This document shows, in pieces, positions 1 through 6,102 of a stretch of DNA of 17,654 bases. Each line of letters starts with the position of its first letter. Position 1 is the stretch's first letter. The DNA is from an uncultured Lachnospiraceae bacterium (GTDB taxonomy: Bacteria; Bacillota_A; Clostridia; Lachnospirales; Lachnospiraceae): assembly GCA_910577835.1 (NCBI GenBank), contig CAJTOU010000060.1:1-17654 (forward strand). Direction: 5' to 3'. The notes under the pieces were generated by a model. That model did not search any database. It saw nothing but the letters and a program-made list of their open reading frames with translations, and had not been told where the DNA came from. The translations under genes and the position numbers were made by a program.

Positions 1-61
1 CCTTGTTTTTAATCAAGATTGTGAACGAGCTTAACGAGTTTCGCAATTACCTATTTTAAAT

Positions 62-97
62 ATAAAAAGCACTTACTTTTTTATCAGTAAATGCTTT
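62..97 (-). terminator. Intrinsic terminator of the Uma2 gene
   Basis: On the minus strand an 11-position stem (97-87 with 76-66, one mismatch) is followed by TTTTTATA. It lies 20 bp past the stop codon of the Uma2-family gene, as expected for its terminator. The remaining bases 1-61 contain no feature that I can support. Confidence 0.7.
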
Positions 98-117
98 CAA
101 ACAATCCATCTTTATTT

Positions 118-633
118 TTAGTATTCCAAATCCACTTCATCAAATACTTCATCAAAAGTAATTTTTATATGTGGGAAATGCACAATTTTTAGTTTTTCTT
201 TGTTATCTTCTGTTATTATGTCCCACAAATAATATTGTGGCTCTTTGTTTTCATCATAGTCAAGATTATAAACTTCTATCTGCTTTTTTTGCCAGTCAAC
301 AATCCAGTATTCATCAATTTCCTGTTGTCTATATAATTCCATTTTATCTCCACGGTCATATTTTTCTGTTGATGGGCTTAAAACCTCCATTACAAGACGT
401 GGAATATCAAGAAATGTATTGCCTTTTCTTGTCTTAACACGACAGTTAATCGAAGCATCAGGAATAACTATCTTTTCTTCTCCATCCTTTGTCTTCCATT
501 TATATTGTACATTATCAGAAAAAACGTAACAAGTACTACTTTTTAATTGTTTCCGTATAGCAGCTACAAAATTTACAATTACAGTTGAATGTTCTGGTCT
601 GGCTCCTGCCATATCTAATATCTGCAAATCCAT
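118..633 (-). CDS. Uma2-family (DUF820) PD-(D/E)XK endonuclease-like protein
   Basis: A 171-aa protein with the Uma2/DUF820 restriction-endonuclease-like fold. The family pattern is visible: IPDAS with Asp59, then LVMEVLSPST with Glu83, then DRGDK with Lys97 and an EYWIVD strand near 108-113. These supply the D, E and K of a PD-(D/E)XK site, so it is probably catalytically intact. The family's biological role is not settled; members are abundant in some bacteria and are sometimes linked to mobile DNA. I chose the ATG at 633 because AGGAAGGAGG sits just upstream of it. A further in-frame ATG at 663 directly abuts the -10 box, so it would lie before or at the transcription start. The gene stands alone with its own promoter and terminator. 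Confidence 0.85.
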   Translation of the reverse strand: MDLQILDMAGARPEHSTVIVNFVAAIRKQLKSSTCYVFSDNVQYKWKTKDGEEKIVIPDASINCRVKTRKGNTFLDIPRLVMEVLSPSTEKYDRGDKMELYRQQEIDEYWIVDWQKKQIEVYNLDYDENKEPQYYLWDIITEDNKEKLKIVHFPHIKITFDEVFDEVDLEY

Positions 634-663
634 TTTCTCCGCCTCCTTCCTGTTAATATTCAT

Positions 664-691
664 ATTATACCAAATCCTATAAGTTTTTCAA
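664..691 (-). promoter_or_regulatory. Promoter of the Uma2-family gene
   Basis: Minus-strand -35 TTGAAA (691-686) and -10 TATAAT (669-664) are separated by 16 bp. The transcript should start near 657, upstream of the ribosome site and the ATG at 633. The hicA promoter at 3104-3131 has the same hexamers and spacing. Confidence 0.75.
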
Positions 692-702
692 GGTATTTTT
701 CA

Positions 703-765
703 CCGCTTATCCGCGGGAAGCCCTCTTATGGTCATGAACCATGCGCCACCTGAAAGTGGAGAGGG
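703..765 (-). ncRNA. Candidate compact structured RNA (three-way junction plus hairpin)
   Basis: Read on the minus strand, CCCTCT (765-760) pairs with AGAGGG (726-721). This encloses two hairpins, CCAC/GTGG (759-746) with a 6-nt loop and ATGGT/ACCAT (742-728) with a 5-nt loop. A third hairpin, CCGC/GCGG (716-703), follows directly, and GGG/CCC around 715-723 could form an alternative pairing. The block is far more GC-rich than its surroundings and sits between the 200-aa gene and the Uma2 promoter. I do not recognise the family. A transposon-end or guide-RNA scaffold is one possibility, but no TnpB or IscB gene is present. Confidence 0.4.
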
Positions 766-813
766 TAAAAATTTTATATTGTTCGCTTTTTATCTTATTT
801 ATGATTCCTTCCA

Positions 814-1416
814 TTAATCCCTGTAATATGTCCAAACATGTAATTTTCCCAGTCCATATTTTTTCAGGTAAGTATTCAAACGCTTCATAAATTTCTTCCC
901 CACTTCTTCCAGTCCGTCAATGATTATTTGTATATCGTTCTTATCCAGCTTTTTAAGGTCTGCACAGCTTGACCATCTGCCCGGCTCACACTCTGGATTA
1001 TCACATATTCTGACAACACTATAACCCTTCAAAATACTCTTTTCCGGCTGCATTATGTAATGTGTCATTGTGTAACATTCTTTTCTATTTTCAAGACATT
1101 CTTTCAATGCTTCTATTTCATCGGTTATCTGCTCCATATTTTTATTAATAAAATAGTTCACATCTTCATTTGCCTTTTCCGCCAAGTCCTGCGCTTCTTC
1201 AAATTCTTCCTGTGTACATCTTCCATATTCCCCCATTCCAAAGCAGAAGTCTTTTTGAATTGCGGGCTTATCTATGTTGATGATGTTCCCATTTGACAAC
1301 TCTACAACATAGGCACATTCTTTTCTTGCAAATTCTTGCATACGCTCGTCTTTCTTCCAGACTTCACTACAAATAACATTCATGTATTTTTCTTTCAGTT
1401 CTTTTTGATTTGCCAT
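814..1416 (-). CDS. Hypothetical protein, 200 aa, plasmid/ICE type
   Basis: A soluble, charged, helix-rich protein with no membrane segment or signal peptide. The middle has a Glu/Lys-rich stretch likely to be helical or coiled (about residues 75-115). A Cys-containing segment CDNPECEPG near residue 145 could bind metal only if other ligands exist. I do not recognise the family. I place the start at the ATG at 1416, preceded by AGGGTGAAG; an in-frame GTG at 1425 is an alternative that adds three residues. It is the last gene of a minus-strand run of small genes behind the promoter at 2282-2317, so it may be co-transcribed with the 86-aa gene upstream. Confidence 0.65.
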   Translation of the reverse strand: MANQKELKEKYMNVICSEVWKKDERMQEFARKECAYVVELSNGNIINIDKPAIQKDFCFGMGEYGRCTQEEFEEAQDLAEKANEDVNYFINKNMEQITDEIEALKECLENRKECYTMTHYIMQPEKSILKGYSVVRICDNPECEPGRWSSCADLKKLDKNDIQIIIDGLEEVGKKFMKRLNTYLKKYGLGKLHVWTYYRD

Positions 1417-1528
1417 AATCTTCACCCTTTTACCTTTCTTTTATTTTTCTATCCTCTGGCTTCTTCCGGCAGATTTAGAACTGCTCTGCAGTGTATTACA
1501 GGGCAGTATTAAACCGCCATACACCCTC

Positions 1529-1789
1529 TCAGGCTACAAGATTCAAAATCTCGTTTCTTTTGGTTTTTATCATTCTTTTAGCGGTCTTGATGTCAATTTG
1601 TCCGCCTGTCATCTTGACTATAAGCTCTGAAACTGCTGCAAAAACGTTGTATTCGGCTTGATATGCTTTTTCAAAAGCCTTTTCTTTTTCTTCGCTCATT
1701 GGCTCCGCTTCATATTCCGCATCTGCCTTGTCTGCAATTTCCTCAAGCCTTGTTAATTCTTCCAATCTCTTTTTTAATTCATTCATCAT
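1529..1789 (-). CDS. Hypothetical small protein with N-terminal coiled coil
   Basis: An 86-aa protein. The first half is rich in Glu, Lys and Ala with a heptad-like pattern (LKKRLEELTRLEEIADKAD), which suggests a coiled coil. The C-terminal part contains IDIKTAKRMIKTKRNEIL, a basic helix. There are two tandem ATGs (1789 and 1786), preceded by AAAAGG. The reading frame overlaps the end of the upstream 72-codon frame by 11 bp, which suggests translational coupling if that frame is real. Function unknown. Confidence 0.55.
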   Translation of the reverse strand: MMNELKKRLEELTRLEEIADKADAEYEAEPMSEEKEKAFEKAYQAEYNVFAAVSELIVKMTGGQIDIKTAKRMIKTKRNEILNLVA

Positions 1790-1997
1790 TAAATTTACCT
1801 TTTAACCTTTCTTTGCCTTTGATTTCTCCACTCTGCGATTTATACGGGCTTGTGACCGCTTGAAAAGCGCTTGTCTGCTTCTTTTCAAGCTGCATTAAAG
1901 ATTCTTGTCTTATAAAACTCTTAACCGCCGTTTTTGTGTACCGTGCCACTATCGGCAATACTGCCATCCCTTTTGGGTAAGTACATACACCATACAC
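1779..1997 (-). CDS. Possible small protein of unknown function
   Basis: This open frame has up to 72 codons and directly precedes and overlaps the 86-aa gene. A strong AGGAGG lies at its 5' end, but the nearest start in this frame (GTG at 1997) overlaps that site, and the first ATG is at 1967. The AGGAGG is better spaced for short frames of 14 or 21 codons in other registers. It could therefore be a genuine 62-aa protein, a gene with a shifted 5' end, or a leader region holding short peptides. No family was recognised. Confidence 0.3.
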   Translation of the reverse strand: MYGVCTYPKGMAVLPIVARYTKTAVKSFIRQESLMQLEKKQTSAFQAVTSPYKSQSGEIKGKERLKGKFNDE

Positions 1998-2142
1998 CTC
2001 CTTATATTTCTACACGGAGCCTGAAGTGGTGGGAACTATACGCAACCCTTCAATATGGAAAAGTGATTCACACTCTGGTTATCTAACCCTCTTCCAGTTT
2101 TACGCCTTGCGGATTTCTACATATAATTATTTCTATGTAAGC

Positions 2143-2220
2143 GGCTTAATCTATTTTTAAGCCGGTAAACGCCCAAACCGGAAATCGAATCCGGTGTGTG
2201 TTGCTTGCTCCTACTGGGCG
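2143..2220 (-). ncRNA. Structured 5' leader with tRNA-like T-arm and acceptor-like stem
   Basis: The roughly 280-nt leader between the promoter at 2282-2317 and the first gene contains a strikingly tRNA-like fold on the minus strand. CGCCCAG (2220-2214) pairs with TTGGGCG (2176-2170). Inside sits a perfect 5-bp stem, CCGGA/TCCGG (2194-2178), with the 7-nt loop TTCGATT, matching the T-arm pattern. Only about 19 nt separate the 5' acceptor-like strand from the T-arm, so D and anticodon arms are missing. A second hairpin, GGCTTAA/TTAAGCC (2163-2143), follows, and CCGGT/ACCGG gives an alternative pairing. It may be a regulatory leader or a tRNA relic. Confidence 0.4.
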
Positions 2221-2281
2221 GGAAATAGTTTTGTTTATGTTTTTATTATTTAATTTATTTTTTCATTAACTTTGTGAGCAT

Positions 2282-2317
2282 ATAATAACACACTTGTTTT
2301 TATATGTCAAGTGTGTT
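2282..2317 (-). promoter_or_regulatory. Promoter overlapped by a 10-bp inverted-repeat operator
   Basis: Minus-strand TTGACA (2310-2305), a 17-bp spacer and TATTAT (2287-2282) form a near-consensus promoter. A perfect inverted repeat, AACACACTTG (2287-2296) with CAAGTGTGTT (2308-2317), covers the -35 and spacer, a position where a bound repressor would block polymerase. It drives the leader and the small genes at 814-1997. The xre gene at 2386-2595 lies just upstream and is a plausible but unproven candidate regulator. Confidence 0.7.
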
Positions 2318-2356
2318 TTCTAAATTTCTTTATGAAATCATGAATTTATTTGTATT

Positions 2357-2384
2357 AAAAAAGGCACTGCCTATACAATGCCTT
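2357..2384 (-). terminator. Intrinsic terminator of the hicA-hicB-xre operon
   Basis: Minus strand: a 9-bp stem (2384-2376 with 2369-2361, one G-T pair) with a 6-nt loop is followed by six T residues. It begins 2 bp after the stop codon of the xre gene. Confidence 0.85.
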
Positions 2385-2385
2385 C

Positions 2386-2595
2386 CTAATACTCTCTGCC
2401 ATCCGGAAATCGAAAACAAGAAATATAGTCACATCCCATCGCCTTTGCCATTTTTTCAAGTTCTTGTTTTGTAAATTTCCCCGTTTTCATTCTTTGTATC
2501 AATGATGATGGAGACATTTCAATTTTTTTACAAAATTCTTTTTGGCTTAATCCACTATGAATTAATGCTGTTTCTATTTGTTCCTGTATAGTAAT
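2386..2595 (-). CDS. Small XRE-type HTH protein, apparently starting at ATT
   Basis: This 69-aa frame follows hicB and reads as a helix-turn-helix protein: TALIHSGLSQKEFCKKIEMSP then SSLIQRMKTGKFTKQELEKMAKAMG. The frame is bounded upstream by a TAG, and no ATG, GTG or TTG occurs before the middle of the HTH. The only well-placed start is ATT at 2593-2595, 8 nt after a perfect GGAGG (2608-2604) that abuts the hicB stop codon. ATA two codons later is an alternative. HicB proteins often carry a C-terminal DNA-binding domain. Here the HicB fold is separate, so this protein probably supplies operator binding. A lost base converting a HicB-HTH fusion into two frames is the main alternative. Confidence 0.7.
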   Translation of the reverse strand: MTIQEQIETALIHSGLSQKEFCKKIEMSPSSLIQRMKTGKFTKQELEKMAKAMGCDYISCFRFPDGREY

Positions 2596-2608
2596 TTCTT
2601 TCGCCTCC

Positions 2609-2821
2609 TTAAACTGCTACATCCTTAAATAAATCCGGTTCTGGTATAATCTCCCCGTCTTCTATAGCTGTTTCAATCCATAAGTCTTTTGCTATATCAA
2701 TTTCTTTTAATGCTTCCTCTCTTGTTTCTCCATGAGCCATACATCCATGTAATTCGGGAATACTTGCTACATAAATTTTATCTTGTGGGTCATATTGTAT
2801 AAATATAGAATATTCTGCCAT
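2609..2821 (-). CDS. hicB: HicB-family antitoxin (short form)
   Basis: A 70-aa protein with the HicB partial RNase H fold: YSIFIQYDPQDKIYVASIPELHGCMAHGETREEALKEIDIAKDLWIETA. It contains the PELHGCxAHGET signature and the following long helix. The family neutralises the HicA mRNA interferase and autoregulates the operon. The usual C-terminal DNA-binding domain is absent and is probably replaced by the XRE protein encoded immediately downstream. The start ATG at 2821 has AAGGAGG upstream and lies 15 bp after the hicA stop, giving the toxin-first order typical of hicAB. Confidence 0.9.
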   Translation of the reverse strand: MAEYSIFIQYDPQDKIYVASIPELHGCMAHGETREEALKEIDIAKDLWIETAIEDGEIIPEPDLFKDVAV

Positions 2822-2836
2822 TTTAAAACCTCCTTA

Positions 2837-3076
2837 TTATAAACCATGTTTTATAATAATATTTCTTAATTGTCTGACCTGATAACCTTTAGCCTTTGAG
2901 CCTGCATTTTGTATAGTCATACGTTCATTTATTCCACTATGATAATATGACTTATGAGAGCCTTTTTGTCCTTTTACAGTAAAACCAAGATCGACTATTA
3001 AGTTGCGAAAATCATTAAAATTTATGCTATTATCAGATTTTCCACTTATTACATCATTATATATCTTTTGATTCAC
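2837..3076 (-). CDS. hicA: HicA-family mRNA interferase toxin
   Basis: A 79-aa protein with a double-stranded-RNA-binding-like fold. It contains LVDLGFTVKGQKGSHKSYYHSG, including the catalytic His of the conserved GSH motif. HicA toxins cleave mRNA in the cytoplasm and are blocked by HicB. HicA proteins are often nearer 60 aa; the extra residues are an N-terminal extension. The start is a GTG at 3076 preceded by AGGAGGG about 10 nt away. Its own promoter lies at 3104-3131, and hicB and xre follow closely in one operon that ends at the terminator at 2357-2384. Confidence 0.88.
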   Translation of the reverse strand: MNQKIYNDVISGKSDNSINFNDFRNLIVDLGFTVKGQKGSHKSYYHSGINERMTIQNAGSKAKGYQVRQLRNIIIKHGL

Positions 3077-3103
3077 TTAATATTTTCCCTCCTGTCTTTC
3101 TTC

Positions 3104-3131
3104 ATTATACCATACTTTGCATCTTTTTCAA
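3104..3131 (-). promoter_or_regulatory. Promoter of the hicA-hicB-xre operon
   Basis: Minus-strand TTGAAA (3131-3126), a 16-bp spacer and TATAAT (3109-3104) lie 28 bp upstream of the hicA start. HicB or the XRE protein would be expected to bind here, but I see no strong palindrome. Confidence 0.7.
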
Positions 3132-3195
3132 GCCGTTTTTCTATCTGCCCTATGTACCGGATTGAAACTCAGTTAAAAATCCTCTGTTTCCCTTC

Positions 3196-3417
3196 CTATG
3201 TTAATACTAACAAATTCATTGCTGCCCATCTTTTGGCGCTTGTTAGTGATTTGCAATTCATTAAAACTGTATGTGCATCATGGTCGATTATCTCAAATTT
3301 TCCATCTGATGTTTCATTAATCCAATAGAAAACACTTTTTGATACTTCTAAAGCCCAACAAGTAGGATTGCCATTTTCTTCGTCACAATCATGGACTGCT
3401 TCCCATTTCTTTTTCAT
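3196..3417 (-). CDS. Hypothetical small protein, 73 aa
   Basis: A small soluble protein with alternating hydrophobic and charged strands (SKSVFYWINETSDGKFEIIDHD) followed by an Ala/Leu-rich helix. I place the start at the ATG at 3417 because AAAGGAGG sits 8 nt upstream. A longer frame from 3447 adds ten residues but lacks a ribosome site. Its 5' side adjoins the frameshifted gene at 3447-3741 and hicA lies downstream. Family and function are unknown. Confidence 0.55.
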   Translation of the reverse strand: MKKKWEAVHDCDEENGNPTCWALEVSKSVFYWINETSDGKFEIIDHDAHTVLMNCKSLTSAKRWAAMNLLVLT

Positions 3418-3446
3418 TGTCAAGACCTCCTTTAAATATCCCTTCA

Positions 3447-3741
3447 TTATCTAATTGCATAATTTGGATCGTGAAATTTATCGTATAAGTTTTTGTCCGA
3501 TTTTTTACTTTCTTCCAATTTTTCAAAAGTCACATCCGCTATACCGATAATGTTTATACCAAGATAAAATTCATTGCTTGATTTTAGAAAGCAATTCTGC
3601 AATTTCTTGCAAGTTATCAAACCGCTTGGACTCTAAAACATCACCATAATATAATCCGCCGTGAAAACTTTCTTTCCCTGTATAATATACAAGTCTATTT
3701 GTACCATTATCTCTACTGCATAATACATATAATTGTTTCAT
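3447..3741 (-). pseudogene. Frameshifted small gene of unknown function (about 97 aa)
   Basis: The first frame starts at the ATG at 3741, with AAGGGAG upstream, and encodes 56 aa ending in LLSKIKQ at 3571. The +1 frame then continues without a start codon as NEFYLGINIIGIADVTF and on to HDPNYAIR, stopping at 3447. Removing one A from the minus-strand AAAA run at 3585-3582 joins them smoothly as LLSKSSNEFYLG. This supports a single gene broken by a one-base insertion, a slippage-dependent gene, or a sequencing error. The two frames are not separately convincing genes. Family unknown. Confidence 0.6.
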
Positions 3742-3759
3742 AATGTTTTTCTCCCTTCC

Positions 3760-4257
3760 TTAATCCTTTATGAATGTGCAAAAGCGAATCCTATTATAAA
3801 TACTATCGTATGTATTAGCTCCTGATTTCTTTAACAGATTTAAGCCAATATATTCTGCCACATCCATTACTGTCTGCTTATCCTTTCCCGCTTCTATTGC
3901 GTTTAATGCGCCGGTCAAGATTCCCTGAATAATTTTCTTTTCCTCTGGTGTTGAACTTCTTGTTGTGTCCCTGCTGTTTCCATTTTCATATGTACGAATT
4001 GTAATTGTAGCACTTTCACAATCAGCATATTCTTTGATGTTTTCCGGCTGCTCAATCCAGATATTGATTGACTTGCCGTTCGCAAGGTTGACCTCTAATC
4101 TGTCACCTAAAATACAGATGTAATTGTAATACTCATTGTAATCTCTGTAAATATCATATCCGGCGCGCTCTGTCGCCTCATAATCTTTGATGAGGCTATC
4201 CTCATCAACCAATTTACACGCTTCAAGCCATGCCTGTTGAATATTTTTTACTTTCAT
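3760..4257 (-). CDS. Hypothetical protein, 165 aa
   Basis: An acidic, soluble protein without membrane segments. Tyr-rich strands near residues 33-50 (YDIYRDYNEYYNYICIL) and the strand-like SINIWIEQPENI are followed by a helical C-terminal half. The ATG at 4257 is preceded by GGAGG with 9-nt spacing. Proteins of this kind occur in plasmid and ICE accessory regions, but I do not recognise the family. It starts the minus-strand group that continues with the frameshifted gene at 3447-3741. Confidence 0.65.
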   Translation of the reverse strand: MKVKNIQQAWLEACKLVDEDSLIKDYEATERAGYDIYRDYNEYYNYICILGDRLEVNLANGKSINIWIEQPENIKEYADCESATITIRTYENGNSRDTTRSSTPEEKKIIQGILTGALNAIEAGKDKQTVMDVAEYIGLNLLKKSGANTYDSIYNRIRFCTFIKD

Positions 4258-4299
4258 TCTGTAATACCTCCATTAATTAAAATATTTTTGTGACAAAAA

Positions 4300-4360
4300 C
4301 CTGTACTGCTTTTGAGACTACAGACTTATTACAACAAGTATTGTAATACTCCGATACAGG
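4300..4360. repeat. Nested inverted repeats in the gap between two genes
   Basis: CCTGTA (4300-4305) and TACAGG (4355-4360) enclose a perfect 8-bp hairpin, TATTACAA/TTGTAATA (4327-4348), with a 6-nt loop. There is no T run directly after either arm, so it is not a typical terminator. It may be a leader structure or operator upstream of the 165-aa gene. Confidence 0.45.
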
Positions 4361-4365
4361 CAATA

Positions 4366-4393
4366 GAAAAGACAGCCTATGCTAAAGCTGCCT
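4366..4393 (-). terminator. Terminator overlapping the stop codon of the J-domain gene
   Basis: Minus strand: AGGCAGC (4393-4387) pairs with GCTGTCT (4376-4370) through one G-T pair and is followed by TTTTC. The TAG stop codon lies in the loop. Confidence 0.55.
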
Positions 4394-4880
4394 GCGGTTT
4401 TCCGCTTACTTCTGTACTTCCATATTTAAAGCGAATGTCATCCATTGTATAAGTTTTTCTGCTGCCTCTGCGATATTCTCCATTATGGAAGTACCACATG
4501 GACTTATTTTTACTCCATTTGTAGCCTGCTGCTTTTATCTCTGCCTTGTGTTGGTATGTATTCCCTGATACCCATATCCATGAACCACAGATTTCAATTT
4601 CTATTCCCTGCAGGTGGATGATTTTCTGTAAGGCTTCTCTGAGTGCTTTATCATCTTCAAAGTCATATGTACTTGACTTGTAGTCTGAGGTATCTGCTGC
4701 CTCTTTGCTGTTGTGTCTGTCTTTCAGTATCTTGAACAATGCCTCGTATTCGTTGTTGATTGTTTGGCTTGCTTCCTTCGTGCCTCCGTTGTCAGGGTGA
4801 TGAAGCTTCAATAATCTTTTGTACTCTTTTCTTAACTGCTCTAATGAATTGATATTGTTGAAAAATTTGAATCTTGTCAT
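4377..4880 (-). CDS. J-domain (DnaJ-like) protein with plasmid-type C-terminal domain
   Basis: A 167-aa protein. Residues 10-60 form a J domain: LRKEYKRLLKLHHPDNGG, with the HPD motif at 28-30 that stimulates Hsp70 ATPase, then INNEYEALFKILKDR. The remainder has GIEIEICGSWIWVSGNTYQHK followed by AAGYKWSKNKSMWYF, a Trp-rich module I associate with mobile-element J proteins rather than chaperone DnaJ. Glycine-rich and zinc-finger regions are absent, so it is not DnaJ itself. Its role on such elements is unclear; recruiting DnaK to a replication or transfer protein is possible. The ATG at 4880 follows GAGGT. The gene is flanked by terminators on both sides and is probably monocistronic. Confidence 0.8.
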   Translation of the reverse strand: MTRFKFFNNINSLEQLRKEYKRLLKLHHPDNGGTKEASQTINNEYEALFKILKDRHNSKEAADTSDYKSSTYDFEDDKALREALQKIIHLQGIEIEICGSWIWVSGNTYQHKAEIKAAGYKWSKNKSMWYFHNGEYRRGSRKTYTMDDIRFKYGSTEVSGKPQAALA

Positions 4881-4912
4881 AGTCTTTGACCTCTCTTTCT
4901 TCCTTGTTTAAT

Positions 4913-4945
4913 AAAAAGGCTCACACCCTTTGACAAGTGCAAGCC
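4913..4945 (-). terminator. Terminator after the 4978-5370 gene
   Basis: Minus strand: GGCTTGCAC (4945-4937) pairs with GTGTGAGCC (4926-4918) through two G-T pairs and is followed by TTTTTAT. It separates the 4978-5370 gene from the J-domain gene. Confidence 0.7.
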
Positions 4946-4977
4946 CTGAAAATTCTGAAATTCTAAATATGTACTGA

Positions 4978-5370
4978 TTACCCACAAATGTATTGAAAAG
5001 CTAGCTTTGCAAGCAGTTCATTGAAAGTTTTTCCTTCATATCTGATATTGCCTTCTCTGTCTTTATACTTAGCGATAGCAGTCTTCATAGTATAACCGCC
5101 AAAAGAAGTATTTCCTTTGCTGTCTTTATTGATATTGACATCTACGCCCCTAACAAAACACTCATGAAGCATCCCCATGTCGGTCTTGTTAAATTTGACA
5201 TTGATTTTCTTTGTATATGTGTTCTGAGTTGAGATAGAGAACATCTTCTTAGTGGCAGCCTGTACCTGTTCCATGATTTTCTTTGCCGTCGATGTTTTCT
5301 GCTTATCGCTTTTTGTTTGGCATCGCTCCGTAGTTAAACACCGCGCTGGTTTCGTACCTTTAAATAACAT
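4978..5370 (-). CDS. Hypothetical basic protein, 5' end uncertain
   Basis: The C-terminal 98 residues (from the Met at 5274) look like a real folded domain: MEQVQAATKKMFSIS, then TKKINVKFNKTDMGMLHECFVRG, then FGGYTMKTAIAKYKDREG. The N-terminal part is doubtful because the ATG at 5370 has no ribosome site. An ATG at 5323 reads MPNK and would join this frame if one A were dropped from the AAAAA run at 5314-5310, giving MPNKSDKQKTSTAKKIMEQ. The true start may therefore be 5323 with a frameshift, or 5274. Unknown family, plasmid or ICE-like context, with its own terminator downstream and twin hairpins upstream. Confidence 0.55.
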   Translation of the reverse strand: MLFKGTKPARCLTTERCQTKSDKQKTSTAKKIMEQVQAATKKMFSISTQNTYTKKINVKFNKTDMGMLHECFVRGVDVNINKDSKGNTSFGGYTMKTAIAKYKDREGNIRYEGKTFNELLAKLAFQYICG

Positions 5371-5425
5371 ATGAGTATTAGATGTTCTGCTTTTGGTGTC
5401 TGTCCGTCCTCTTTGTATAAAAAAA

Positions 5426-5447
5426 TGACCTGTTACTTGATAGGTCA
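5426..5447. repeat. Twin hairpin, copy 1
   Basis: TGACCTGT (5426-5433), loop TACTTG, ATAGGTCA (5440-5447). On the minus strand it is followed by seven T residues, so it can act as an intrinsic terminator or attenuator upstream of the 4978-5370 gene. An 18-codon minus-strand frame (MKPRTDKSC to AVIF) ends inside the stem. Copy 2 lies at 5562-5583. Confidence 0.55.
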
Positions 5448-5561
5448 GAAAATCACAGCATATTCATTTTTCATACAGCTTTTATCAGTTCTCGGCTTCA
5501 TTTTGAATTTTGTTCTATATGTTTCTTTATGTTGTGATGTGTGCCGTTCTTATAGTAAAAG

Positions 5562-5583
5562 TGACTTGTTACTTGACAAGTCG
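5562..5583. repeat. Twin hairpin, copy 2
   Basis: TGACTTGT (5562-5569), the same TACTTG loop, ACAAGTCG (5576-5583). One C-G pair of copy 1 is replaced by T-A, and a wobble by a Watson-Crick pair, so the structure is kept while the bases change. Similarity continues on both sides for roughly 25 nt (minus strand ATTTTC before; a TATA-rich stretch then an ACGG-containing stretch after), showing duplication of a regulatory segment. Confidence 0.55.
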
Positions 5584-5739
5584 GAAAATTTTTCTATATA
5601 TACTTATTATCCCGCTTTCTCTTGCAAGTCCTCGTTGCTTGCATTAGCGGTTTTGTTGATTCTCTTTCTATCTGTTTTCCTGCAGTTCCTATGTACTCTA
5701 CATGGTTTTATATGCGTTTCATTCACCCTTTATTTATGG

Positions 5740-5793
5740 TAACACTCCCTGTTGTGTTATCAGTTACCTAATTGCTTGAGCGATGCAATTAGG
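5740..5793. repeat. Tandem palindromes in the gene-free segment 5371-5983
   Basis: TAACAC/GTGTTA (5741-5760) and a perfect 9-bp hairpin, CCTAATTGC/GCAATTAGG (5767-5793), stand side by side. GGTAAC and GTTACC offer an alternative long pairing. No T run follows. An operator, origin-type or transfer-type site is possible. The rest of 5371-5983 holds the twin hairpins and no convincing gene. Confidence 0.4.
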
Positions 5794-5983
5794 AGGAAAG
5801 AATATTCCAGATAGATCAACGTCTGACATCCAATTTCAAATCAATGTCTATTTACTCTATTTATTCAACTTATTACCCTAGAAAGTGATATTATGCAACT
5901 TATAATCACATAGGCAGCTTTCACACTTGCAACTGGTAGATCTCATAAAGAAATAGTCTTTATCATTTACTTTATTCTGTATT

Positions 5984-6091
5984 TGTCATGGTTCAGTTGG
6001 GTAGATAAAATCTGATAAGCCGCAATTAAGAGCTTGAATAACCAATTAAGGTTATATGATAGATTTCTTTCTACATTTAAAAGGAATTTTT
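5984..6091 (+). repeat. AATTAA-loop structured repeat, copy A
   Basis: GTAGA/TCTAC and AAATC/GATTT form a closing stem around two hairpins. One is AAGC..GCTT with CAATTAAG in the loop; the other is ATAACC/GGTTAT with loop AATTAA. Copy C is nearly identical over about 95 bp. The plus-strand promoter at 6104-6132 follows immediately. Confidence 0.75.
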
Positions 6092-6102
6092 GTGCGAAAA
6101 CA

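Noticed and set aside
2170..2220. A complete tRNA gene
   Set aside because: D and anticodon arms cannot be found; only T-arm and acceptor-like pairing are present.
3159..3168. GGATTGAAAC, which resembles the end of some CRISPR repeats
   Set aside because: It occurs once, without spacing pattern or further copies, and no cas gene is present.
5371..5742. Long plus-strand open frame (123 codons)
   Set aside because: No ribosome site, overlaps the twin hairpins that make sense on the minus strand, and the peptide is an AT-rich, Cys/Leu/Phe-rich translation typical of an antisense frame.
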